Assembly (NCBI GenBank): GCA_009845905.1
Contig: VXYS01000006.1
Location: 142,266-206,265 of the forward strand
DNA: 64,000 nt
Direction: 5' to 3'
Source of the DNA: Gammaproteobacteria bacterium
GTDB taxonomy: Bacteria > Pseudomonadota > Gammaproteobacteria > Steroidobacterales > Foliamicaceae
The position numbers and the translations under genes were made by a program. The notes beneath the pieces are model-generated. The model worked only from the letters and a program-made list of their open reading frames with translations. It was not told where the DNA came from and ran no database searches. Positions 56,735 to 64,000 of this stretch are shown piece after piece; within the stretch, counting starts at the first letter, position 1; each line of letters starts with the position of its first letter.

Positions 56735-58168
56735 ATGTCCGTTCGTACCCGTTTTGCCCCCAGCCCCACCGGGGTGCTGCACCTGGGCGGTCTTCGTACG
56801 GCGCTCTATAACTGGCTCTACGCCAGGCGCCATGGAGGCGAGTTTCTGCTCAGGATCGAGGATACGGACCGCCAGCGCTCATTGCCGGAGCACATCCGGG
56901 CGCTGGTAGAGGCGCTGCAGCGCTTCGGGCTGAATCCGGACGAAGAACCGCTGCTGCAGTCTTCCCGCGTCGAGCGGCATCGGGAAGTGGCGTATCAGTT
57001 GCTTGAGTCGGGTTCCGCCTACCACTGCTACTGCACGCCGGACGAGCTGGCCGCCATGCGCGAGGAGCAGCGTGCGCGGGGCGAGGTTCCTCGCTACGAT
57101 GGGAGGTGGCGCGACAACACGGGGCCGCCTCCTGCCGGGGTCAAGCCGGTCATTCGCTTTCGCCGCCCGGACAGCGAAGAGGTCGTGGTCAGGGATTGGC
57201 TGCATGGCGACGTACGCTATCTCAATTCGCAGCTCGACGACCTGGTGCTGTTGCGGGCCGATGGATCGCCCACCTACCACCTGAGTTGCGTGGTCGATGA
57301 CGAAGACATGGGCGTGCGGCAGGTCATTCGCGGCGATGACCATCTGAATAACACCCCCCGGCAGCTACAACTGATTCAGGCCCTGGGCTGGACACCGCCG
57401 GAGTATTGCCATCTGCCGCTATTGCTGGCGCCGGACGGCAAAAAGCTCTCCAAGCGCGACGAAGCCACCGACGCGCTGCACTATCTGCGCGCCGGCTACC
57501 TGCCGGATGCGGTGCTCAACTACCTGGCCCGGCTCGGCTGGTCGCACGGCGACCAGGAAGTCTTCACGATCAAGGAATTGATTTCCTGTTTCGGAAGGGA
57601 AGGGCTGGGCGCATCCGCCTCACGACTGGACCCGGATAAGCTGAACTGGATCAACCAGCAGCACATGAAGACGGCGCCAGTGGATGTCCTGTGCGAAGGT
57701 CTTGAGGCGCAGCTCGAAAAAATCGGCCTGAATCCCGCGGACGGTCCGCCATTGGAGAAAGTGGCGGAAGCATGGCGCGAGCGCGCCGAAACGCTGGCCG
57801 GGGTGGCCGAAGCGGCCCGATGGGCGTTCAGCGATGAGATCGAATTGAGCGAAAAGGCGGCCAGGAAGGTCCTGCGCCCGGTGGTGCGCGAGCCGCTGGC
57901 GGCGGTGCGCGCGGCGCTGGCCGGACTGGCGGAATGGACCGCCGCGGACATCCATGCCTGCATTGCCGAAACGGCCGAATCGCTGGGCATCGGCTTCGGG
58001 AAACTGGGCCAGCCCTTGCGGGTGGCGGTTACCGGTGGTGGGGTTTCGCCGCCGATCGATACCACGCTCTATCTCGCCGGGCGTGCCAGGACGCTGGAGA
58101 GGCTCGACGTGGCGCTGGGCTATATCGATGCCCGGATCGCCGCTGCCGAGTCGGCCGCGCAGGGCTGA
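56735..58168 (+). CDS. gltX: Glutamyl-tRNA synthetase
   Basis: 477 aa class I synthetase charging tRNA-Glu. The HIGH-type motif is PSPTGVLHLGGLRTALYNW (HLGG 16-19) and the KMSKS-type loop is KLSKR at 237-241 (DGKKLSKRDEATDA). The zinc-binding-like Cys cluster (CYC in YHCYCTPDELAAMREEQ) and the C-terminal anticodon-binding domain (WTAADIHACI to ALGYIDARIA) are present. Length as expected. The carboxylesterase gene follows 18 bp downstream. Confidence 0.97.
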   Translation: MSVRTRFAPSPTGVLHLGGLRTALYNWLYARRHGGEFLLRIEDTDRQRSLPEHIRALVEALQRFGLNPDEEPLLQSSRVERHREVAYQLLESGSAYHCYCTPDELAAMREEQRARGEVPRYDGRWRDNTGPPPAGVKPVIRFRRPDSEEVVVRDWLHGDVRYLNSQLDDLVLLRADGSPTYHLSCVVDDEDMGVRQVIRGDDHLNNTPRQLQLIQALGWTPPEYCHLPLLLAPDGKKLSKRDEATDALHYLRAGYLPDAVLNYLARLGWSHGDQEVFTIKELISCFGREGLGASASRLDPDKLNWINQQHMKTAPVDVLCEGLEAQLEKIGLNPADGPPLEKVAEAWRERAETLAGVAEAARWAFSDEIELSEKAARKVLRPVVREPLAAVRAALAGLAEWTAADIHACIAETAESLGIGFGKLGQPLRVAVTGGGVSPPIDTTLYLAGRARTLERLDVALGYIDARIAAAESAAQG

Positions 58169-58186
58169 GGGCCCGGCGGACTCATC

Positions 58187-58858
58187 ATGCTCGACTGCCT
58201 GGAGCGGGATACGGGCCCGGAACCTGTGTATTCCGTTATCTGGTTGCACGGCCTGGGCGCCGACGCCGGCGATTTCTGGCCGATCGTGCCGGAGCTTGGC
58301 CTCCCGGCTTCGCCCGCATGGCGGTTCGTGTTCCCGAATGCGCCGGTTCGGCCCGTCACGATCAATGGCGGCATGCCGATGCGGGCCTGGTTCGACTTCT
58401 TTTCGCGCGACAGCATTTCCCCCATGGATACCGACGGCATAGCCGCGAGTTGCCGCGCGCTGGAGGAACTGATCGAGAGGGAGGAGCAGCGCGGTATCGC
58501 CCGCAACAGGATCATGCTGGCCGGTTTTTCCCAGGGCGGGGCGATCGCGTTGCGCACCGCCCTGCTGTCGGACAGGCCTGTTGCCGGCATCGTGGCCCTT
58601 TCCACGTTCCTGCCGCCCTTGGAACCGCTGGAGCCGAGCGCCTCGGCAAAAGGCCTGCCGTGCCTGGCGGCGCACGGCCGCTACGACGAAGTGCTCCCCT
58701 TGCGCCTCGGTCTGGATTCGAGGGCAAGACTGGAAGCCGCGGGTTGCCAAGTGGAGTGGCGCGAGTACGAAATGGGACACCAGGTATGCGGGCCGGAACT
58801 CGCCGACATCTCGGTGTTCATGCAGAAAGTGTCCGGCGCCATGACGGGGACCGGCTGA
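58187..58858 (+). CDS. Phospholipase/carboxylesterase family hydrolase
   Basis: 223 aa alpha/beta hydrolase of the acyl-protein-thioesterase-like family. The oxyanion region is SVIWLHGLGADAGDFWPIVPEL; the nucleophile serine lies in AGFSQGGAIA; the Asp is in AAHGRYDEVLP and the His in YEMGHQVC. FVFPNAPVRPVTINGGMPMRAWFD is the family strand between them. No signal peptide. It acts on short-chain or lipid-like esters; the exact substrate is unknown. Likely cotranscribed with gltX. Confidence 0.9.
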   Translation: MLDCLERDTGPEPVYSVIWLHGLGADAGDFWPIVPELGLPASPAWRFVFPNAPVRPVTINGGMPMRAWFDFFSRDSISPMDTDGIAASCRALEELIEREEQRGIARNRIMLAGFSQGGAIALRTALLSDRPVAGIVALSTFLPPLEPLEPSASAKGLPCLAAHGRYDEVLPLRLGLDSRARLEAAGCQVEWREYEMGHQVCGPELADISVFMQKVSGAMTGTG

Positions 58859-58944
58859 AATAAAACTGACTTATTCGGGCGCGTACGCCCGGTATCATTG
58901 ACGCCCGCGGGGTCGGCCGGGCCGGCCCGTCGCGGCATCAGCGT

Positions 58945-59919
58945 TTGGCGTTTTCACTTACCGAAATCTACATGGTGGCCGGCTTCCTGCTGGCGGCCTA
59001 CGCGGTCGTCGCCAACGACTCCATCCAGACGCTGGGCACTTTCCTGTCGTCGAACTCCCACCGCCCCTGGTGGGCGCTGTGGATATTCGCCTCCGGGATC
59101 CTGTGCGCGGTCCTCGCGTATGGCTGGTTCGCGCACGACGGCGACGTGTCCTACGGCCGGCTGACGAACTTCCCGGTACCCGAAGGCGGCATCAGCTGGA
59201 TCCATGTCATCCCGCCGCTGGCGCTGCTGTTCCTGACGCGCGTGGGCGTGCCGGTGAGCACGACCTTCCTGGTCCTGACCGTGTTCACGATCAGCAACCT
59301 GCAGGCCATGCTGACGAAGTCGCTGCTCGGCTACTTGGTGGCCTTCGTCGTCGCGATCGTCGTGTTCCGGCTGGTGTTCAAGCGTGCGACGGAGTATTTC
59401 CACCGCACCCGCGGCGAGGCGATTCCGCGCTACTGGGTGGTGCTGCAGTGGTCGTCCACGGCCTTTCTGTGGAGCCAGTGGCTGATCCAGGACCTGGCGA
59501 ATATCTTCGTCTACCTGCCCCGGCAACTCTCGTTCTCGTGGCTGGCGTTCGGCGTGCTGGTGCTGATCGCGATGCAGGGCTACATCTTCTACACCTTCGG
59601 CGGCGTCATTCAGAAGATCGTTCTCTCCAAGACCGACACGACCGACATCCGCGCGGCCACGATCATCGATTTCATCTACGGCCTGGTCCTGCTGGTCTTC
59701 AAGGAGGTCAGCAACATACCCATGAGCACGACCTGGGTGTTCCTGGGGCTACTCGCCGGCCGCGAATTCGCGCTTTCCATGTATCTCGCCGACACCGGCT
59801 TCAAACGCACGCTGCGGAACGTCTCGATGGATGCGCTGAAGGCGCTGTCCGGCCTGATCGTGAGCGTTATTCTCGCGCTCGGACTGCCGTACCTGAACCG
59901 CTTGCTGTTCGGGAGTTGA
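58945..59919 (+). CDS. PiT/PHO4-like integral membrane protein
   Basis: 324 aa with about nine hydrophobic helices. The N-terminal VVANDSIQTLGTFLSS and the internal PVSTTFLVL and IPMSTTWVFLGLLAGREFA resemble the inverted-repeat motifs (GANDxxN..GT and PxSTT) of the inorganic phosphate transporter family, but it is shorter and diverged. TTG 58945 or ATG 58972 could be the start; the latter lies at the beginning of the first helix. It may carry phosphate or another anion. Alone between the esterase gene and the SSS symporter gene. Confidence 0.6.
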   Translation: MAFSLTEIYMVAGFLLAAYAVVANDSIQTLGTFLSSNSHRPWWALWIFASGILCAVLAYGWFAHDGDVSYGRLTNFPVPEGGISWIHVIPPLALLFLTRVGVPVSTTFLVLTVFTISNLQAMLTKSLLGYLVAFVVAIVVFRLVFKRATEYFHRTRGEAIPRYWVVLQWSSTAFLWSQWLIQDLANIFVYLPRQLSFSWLAFGVLVLIAMQGYIFYTFGGVIQKIVLSKTDTTDIRAATIIDFIYGLVLLVFKEVSNIPMSTTWVFLGLLAGREFALSMYLADTGFKRTLRNVSMDALKALSGLIVSVILALGLPYLNRLLFGS

Positions 59920-60012
59920 CCGGCCTCCGCGGCCGCGTTCGCGCGAGCCTTGGCGCGGGCCGCATTCTGTTAGAGTGGCGCCCTCCATAAAGGGGAGGAC
60001 AGTCTCGTTTCC

Positions 60013-61614
60013 ATTCTCGACTGGTCAGTTGTCGGGGCCTACTTCGCTCTGATTCTGTGGGTCGCCTGGACGGTTGGCCGCAAACGTCAGGCCGGTCGGG
60101 CGGAGTTCTTCCTTGCCGGACGCAACGTCGGCTGGTTCGTGGTCGGGGCCTCGATCTTCGCTTCCAATATCGGGTCGGAGCACCTCGTGGGACTGGCGGG
60201 ATCCGCCGCCGTGGAGGGGGTGCCGGTCGCGCAATTCGAAATCCTCGCGGCCTTCGCGTTGCTGTTGCTGGGCTGGTTGTTCGCGCCCTTTTACCTGCGC
60301 TCCGGCGTGTTCACGATGCCGGAATTCCTGGAGAAGCGCTACTCGAGGGGACCAAGGACGTACCTGGCTGTCATTTCGGTGGTCGGCTACGTGCTGACCA
60401 AGATCGCCGTTACTGTTGCCGCCGGCGGGATTGTGTTCGAAACCCTCATGGGTGTCCCGTTCTGGTGGGGCGCGCTGACCATCGTTGCGCTTACCGGCGT
60501 TTATACCGCATGGGGCGGCCTGCGGGCGGTGCTCTACACGGACATGGTGCAGATGTTCGTCCTGCTGGGCGGGGCGATTGCGGTAACGCTCATCGGCCTG
60601 AATGCGGTGGGGGGCTGGGACGGCATGCAGGCGGCGCTGCAGCCGCAGGCCTTCAGCCTGTGGCGCAGCGTGAACCATCCCGAGTTCCCGTGGACCGGCA
60701 TCCTGTTCGGAGCGCCGATCCTGGCGGTCTGGTACTGGTGCACGGACCAGTTCATCGTGCAGCGCGTGCTGGCGGCCAACGGCATCGACAACGCACGCCG
60801 GGGCACCATCTTCGCCGCGTGGCTGAAGCAACTGCCGCTGTTCCTTTTCGTATTGCCCGGCGTCCTGGCGCTGGCGCTCAGCAATACCGGCGCGCTGCAA
60901 CTCGACGACCCCGATCAGGCGCTGCCGGCCATGATCGGCGCCCTGCTTCCGACAGGCCTGAAGGGCCTGGTTGCGGCCGGCCTGCTGGCGGCCCTGATGA
61001 GCTCTCTTTCGTCGGTTTTCAATTCGGCCTCGACCATCTTCACGGTGGACCTGTATCGGAGGGTGGTTGCCGATGCGAGCGAGGCGCGCCTGGTGGCGGT
61101 GGGGCGCGCGGCAACGGTCGTGATGGTGGCCCTGGCCTTGCTGTGGATTCCGTTCATGGACTTTGTTTCCGGCGGACTGTTCACCTACCTGCAGAGCGTG
61201 CAGGCCTATATCGCCCCGCCCATTGCGGCGGTGTTTCTGGTGGGCGTGCTCTGGCCCGGCGCCAATGCTTCCGGCGCGAAGTGGTCGTTGGCCGTGGGCG
61301 CTTTGCTGGGCCTGGCCCGGCTGTTCATCGAGGTGATGACCGGAATGAACCCGGAGTCCTTCGAGGGCAGCCTGTGGCTTGCGCTGGCGGAGATCAACTT
61401 CCTGCACATCGCCATTGCCCTGTTCGCGATCTCGACCGCGGTGCTGGTCGGCGTAAGCCTCGCAACGGGCGACGGCGCATCCGAACTCACGGTGCGGCGC
61501 GAGGACATGCGGGGTCGGCCGGGCTGGCGCAGCGATTTCGCCTTGAGCGCGGGCGTTGTGCTCCTGGTTTTGCTGATCTGGGCCGTTTTTTCACAGTGGG
61601 TCCTGGCAGGCTGA
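60013..61614 (+). CDS. Sodium:solute symporter (SSS/SGLT family), non-canonical start
   Basis: 533 aa if started at ATT 60013. The frame contains a perfect SSS N-terminus (LDWSVVGAYFALILWVAW, then GRAEFFLAGRNVGWFVVGASIFASNIGSEHLVGLAG), but there is no ATG, GTG or TTG from the upstream stop at 59971 until GTG 60139, which would delete the first membrane helix. A strong ribosome site AGGGGAGG lies at 59991-59998, so a rare start such as ATT 60013 is likely, or there is a base error. LLAALMSSLSSVFNSASTIFTVD is the sodium-site helix. It resembles SGLT-type sugar transporters and precedes a beta-glucosidase gene by 1 bp, suggesting glucose or glucoside uptake. Confidence 0.85.
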   Translation: MLDWSVVGAYFALILWVAWTVGRKRQAGRAEFFLAGRNVGWFVVGASIFASNIGSEHLVGLAGSAAVEGVPVAQFEILAAFALLLLGWLFAPFYLRSGVFTMPEFLEKRYSRGPRTYLAVISVVGYVLTKIAVTVAAGGIVFETLMGVPFWWGALTIVALTGVYTAWGGLRAVLYTDMVQMFVLLGGAIAVTLIGLNAVGGWDGMQAALQPQAFSLWRSVNHPEFPWTGILFGAPILAVWYWCTDQFIVQRVLAANGIDNARRGTIFAAWLKQLPLFLFVLPGVLALALSNTGALQLDDPDQALPAMIGALLPTGLKGLVAAGLLAALMSSLSSVFNSASTIFTVDLYRRVVADASEARLVAVGRAATVVMVALALLWIPFMDFVSGGLFTYLQSVQAYIAPPIAAVFLVGVLWPGANASGAKWSLAVGALLGLARLFIEVMTGMNPESFEGSLWLALAEINFLHIAIALFAISTAVLVGVSLATGDGASELTVRREDMRGRPGWRSDFALSAGVVLLVLLIWAVFSQWVLAG

Positions 61615-61615
61615 T

Positions 61616-63586
61616 ATGACAATGCGACAACTTCGGTCGTTCGTTTGTACGCTCCTTCTGCTAACGGCCGGCACGGCGGCCGATTCCTCGCCGTGGCCGG
61701 CGCAGTCCAGCCCGTTCCCTGCCGATCCCGCCGAAGAAGCCCGTCTGGACGAGATCCTTTCCGGCATGTCGCTTAGCGACAAGGTAGGGCAGGTCATCAT
61801 GGGGGAAATCCAATACGCGTCCCCCAGAGACGTAAGGCGCTATCGGCTTGGCGCGGTATTGAACGGCGGCGGGTCTTTTCCGGGCAAGGATCGGCACGCG
61901 TCGGCCGCCGACTGGCTGGCGCTGGCCGACGCTTACCACGAGGCGTCCATCGACCGCGACGACGGACGGCCCGCAATCCCGGTCATCTGGGGCACCGACG
62001 CGGTGCATGGACACAACAACGTGCTCGGCGCGACGCTCTTTCCGCACAACATAGGCTTGGGAGCCACCGCCAACCCTGAATTGCTGGCGCTCATCGGGGC
62101 CGCAACCGCGCGCGAAGTGGCGGCCACCGGGATCTACTGGAATTTCGCGCCGACACTGGCCGTACCGCGCAATGACCGGTGGGGGCGGACCTACGAGGGA
62201 TATTCCGAGCATCCCGACCTGGTGGCCGAACTGGGCGCCGCGCTGATCGAGGGGATGCAGGGCGCTGTTGGCCGGGACTTCATGGCGCCCGGCAGGGTGC
62301 TGGCCACCGCAAAGCACTTTCTGGGCGACGGAGGCACTACCGGGGGCGTGGACCAGGGCAATACCGAGGTCAGCGAAGATGAACTCGTGCGGATTCACGC
62401 CTCCGGCTACCGCACGGCGCTCGCGAGCGGGGCGCAGACGGTGATGGTTTCCTTCAGCTCATGGAACGGCCAGAAGATGCACGCCAATCCCTACCTGCTC
62501 AAGGAGGTGCTGAAGGGCCGAATGGGTTTTGACGGCTTCCTGGTCGGGGACTGGGACGGCCACTCGCAGGTTCCGGGCTGCAAATCAAGCAGTTGCCCGG
62601 AGGCCTTCAATGCCGGCGTGGACATGTTCATGGCCCCGCAGCACTGGAAGGTCCTGCACCGCAACCTGCTTCGCCAGGTTCGCATGGGAGAGATCACGGG
62701 CGCGCGGCTGGACGACGCCGTGCGGCGGATCCTGCGCGTCAAGCTCCGCGCCGGACTGCTGGACGCGCCGCGTCCGTCCGAGCGCCCGGTTGCGCCGGGA
62801 CGCGAGAGCGGCGCGGCAGGCCGTTCGGACTGGATCGGTCATCCCGAACACCGTGCGCTGGCGCGCAGGGCAGTGAGGGAGTCGCTGGTCCTGTTGAAGA
62901 ACGAGGGCGGCGTGTTGCCGATTGCACCGAAATCCAGGGTCCTGGTGGCCGGCGCGGCGGCATCCGATATCCCCGGCCAACTGGGCGGCTGGTCGATGAC
63001 CTGGCAGGGCGACGATATCGAAAACTCTGATTTCCCCGGCGCCACCAGCATCCTGAACGGGGTCAGGGCGGCGTTGGAAGGTGCGGGTGGAACGGCGGAA
63101 CACAGGCAATTCTCGGAAGTGCGGGCAGGGCCGGCGGCTTCCCTGCCGGACGTCGCGCTGCTCGTTTATGGCGAGCGTCCGTACGCGGAATACGAGGGCG
63201 ACGTGAAGACACTGGAGTTCAGTCCCCGCGGCAAGTCCCACCTGGAAGCGGCCCGGCGTTTGCAGGCTGCCGGAATCCGGGTGGTGAGCGTCCTGCTGAC
63301 CGGTCGCCCGCTGGCCGTTCCGGACGAAATCGAAGCTTCCGATGCATTCGTCGTGGCCTGGCTCCCCGGCAGCGAGGGCGCCGGGATCGCGGATGTGCTG
63401 ATCGCGGATGTCGAAGGCGCTGCGCGCTACGATTTTTCAGGCCGGCTGCCTTTCTCCTGGCCGGAAAGGCCCGATCAGGCGGTCAACAACGTCGGTGACG
63501 AGTCCTACCGGCCGGCCTTTCCACTCGGCTTTGGCCTGCGCTACGAAGCTCCCGTACCGGTCGATCCCGCCGCACCCACCGAATAA
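61616..63586 (+). CDS. Exported glycoside hydrolase family 3 beta-glucosidase
   Basis: 656 aa with a Sec signal peptide (about 1-22). The GH3 N-domain includes RPAIPVIWGTDAVHGHNNVLGATLFPHNIGLGA, PTLAVPRNDRWGRTYEGYSEHP, LATAKHFLGDGGT and the nucleophile D312 in FLVGDWDGH; the second domain carries LLKNEGGVLPI and YGERPYAEYEGDVKTLE. It resembles exo-1,3/1,4-beta-glucosidases (ExoP) but lacks their usual C-terminal domain of roughly 200 residues. The ATG lies one base after the SSS symporter stop, so sugar release and uptake appear coupled. The 3' end overlaps the convergent protease gene by 46 bp. Confidence 0.92.
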   Translation: MTMRQLRSFVCTLLLLTAGTAADSSPWPAQSSPFPADPAEEARLDEILSGMSLSDKVGQVIMGEIQYASPRDVRRYRLGAVLNGGGSFPGKDRHASAADWLALADAYHEASIDRDDGRPAIPVIWGTDAVHGHNNVLGATLFPHNIGLGATANPELLALIGAATAREVAATGIYWNFAPTLAVPRNDRWGRTYEGYSEHPDLVAELGAALIEGMQGAVGRDFMAPGRVLATAKHFLGDGGTTGGVDQGNTEVSEDELVRIHASGYRTALASGAQTVMVSFSSWNGQKMHANPYLLKEVLKGRMGFDGFLVGDWDGHSQVPGCKSSSCPEAFNAGVDMFMAPQHWKVLHRNLLRQVRMGEITGARLDDAVRRILRVKLRAGLLDAPRPSERPVAPGRESGAAGRSDWIGHPEHRALARRAVRESLVLLKNEGGVLPIAPKSRVLVAGAAASDIPGQLGGWSMTWQGDDIENSDFPGATSILNGVRAALEGAGGTAEHRQFSEVRAGPAASLPDVALLVYGERPYAEYEGDVKTLEFSPRGKSHLEAARRLQAAGIRVVSVLLTGRPLAVPDEIEASDAFVVAWLPGSEGAGIADVLIADVEGAARYDFSGRLPFSWPERPDQAVNNVGDESYRPAFPLGFGLRYEAPVPVDPAAPTE

Positions 63587-63969
63587 GAGCCGGATCGCGT
63601 CCCGTTGGTCTTCAACAGCACGGCCGGCAGGCGCTTCAGCGTCTGGCTGCGCGGATCGACCTCGAATCCGCCGGACTCCAGCGCCGTAACGCCGAGCAGC
63701 GGTTCGGCATCGGCTTCGCCGTACACAATCGTCCCGCCGACAATTTCGCCCTCAAATTCCATCTCGGCTACCGTGATGTCCAGCGTGATGGGCTTGCCGT
63801 CCGCCAGCACGTAGCTGCGGCGTCCCTGGGGTTCAAGACCGATTGCTTCCAGGCAGGCCCTCGGCACGAGCGAGTCGAAAGCGCCGGTATCGACAAGGAA
63901 TTTGCCGGTCCATTCCCTTTCTCGATTCGCAGGATTGCGAATCGTTACTTCAGTGTAAGTCGCTCCCAT
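63541..63969 (-). CDS. Retropepsin-like (clan AA) aspartic protease
   Basis: 142 aa. FLVDTGAFDSLVPRACLEAIGLEPQGRRSYVLADGKP is the retropepsin half-site with the catalytic Asp in DTGA; LLGVTALESGGFEVDPRSQTLKRLP is the typical C-terminal strand. Such proteins act as homodimers in the cytoplasm. The C-terminal 20 residues (Ser/Gly-rich) overlap the end of the GH3 gene on the other strand and may be dispensable. Substrate unknown. Its promoter would lie at the right edge of the window. Confidence 0.8.
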   Translation of the reverse strand: MGATYTEVTIRNPANREREWTGKFLVDTGAFDSLVPRACLEAIGLEPQGRRSYVLADGKPITLDITVAEMEFEGEIVGGTIVYGEADAEPLLGVTALESGGFEVDPRSQTLKRLPAVLLKTNGTRSGSYSVGAAGSTGTGAS

Positions 63970-64000
63970 AATTGCATCCTTTGCGCTTGGCGGCCCAACT

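Overview
The window is GC-rich chromosomal DNA from a Gammaproteobacterium, probably marine or salt-adapted. The evidence is the core order tig-clpP-clpX-lon, then hupB, tRNA-Val, tRNA-Asp and ppiD; fabI; rplM-rpsI; coq7; CCA-encoding tRNA genes; three Na+/H+ antiporter genes (two nhaB, one nhaA); several sodium-coupled symporters; and a sulfatase next to a TonB receptor. GTG, TTG and possibly ATT starts are frequent, and 4-bp stop/start overlaps are common. No genus can be named from the sequence alone. Layout: 1-6.5 kb holds an exported molybdenum hydroxylase large subunit, a CpcT-like secreted protein, an orphan TRAP-type binding lipoprotein coupled to a Frag1/DRAM-like membrane protein, and a two-domain VOC protein. 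6.5-14.3 kb looks like a phosphate-starvation locus: heptamers at 11-bp spacing (PhoB-box-like) precede a TonB receptor, then a lipoprotein made of two about 400-residue modules, then phoB and phoR. 14.3-24 kb is mostly housekeeping: GH109-like enzyme, L13/S9, tRNA-Gln, coq7, rpe, djlA-like, purC, tRNA-Leu, tig, clpP, clpX; lon follows to 26.45 kb. 26.45-39.7 kb interrupts the usual lon-hupB adjacency with a lower-GC accessory block: two SnoaL-like genes, a phytanoyl-CoA-dioxygenase-like gene, a sodium/solute symporter, a tightly coupled DUF3604-PpiC-HupE trio, a TonB receptor and a Tat-exported sulfatase. It reads as a catabolic island for importing and processing an unknown, perhaps sulfated, compound. 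39.7-64 kb returns to core and envelope functions: hupB, tRNAs, ppiD, a DAACS symporter, a nitroreductase, fabI, rnhA, dnaQ, tandem nhaB, pgi, nhaA, a UDP-glucose dehydrogenase fused to a mannose-6-phosphate-isomerase-type cupin, a phosphomannomutase, an AraC-Ogt fusion, tRNA-Val, gltX, an esterase, a PiT-like membrane protein, an SSS symporter, a GH3 beta-glucosidase and a retropepsin-like protease. The most unusual structural signal is a family of seven long intergenic hairpins. Each has 24-31 bp self-complementary arms that differ from copy to copy, around a conserved 44-66 bp core. Five share one core, and two have cores that appear distantly related. They mostly sit at gene ends, but one lies in the divergent fabI/rnhA promoter region. 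No IS element, integrase, prophage or CRISPR array was seen.
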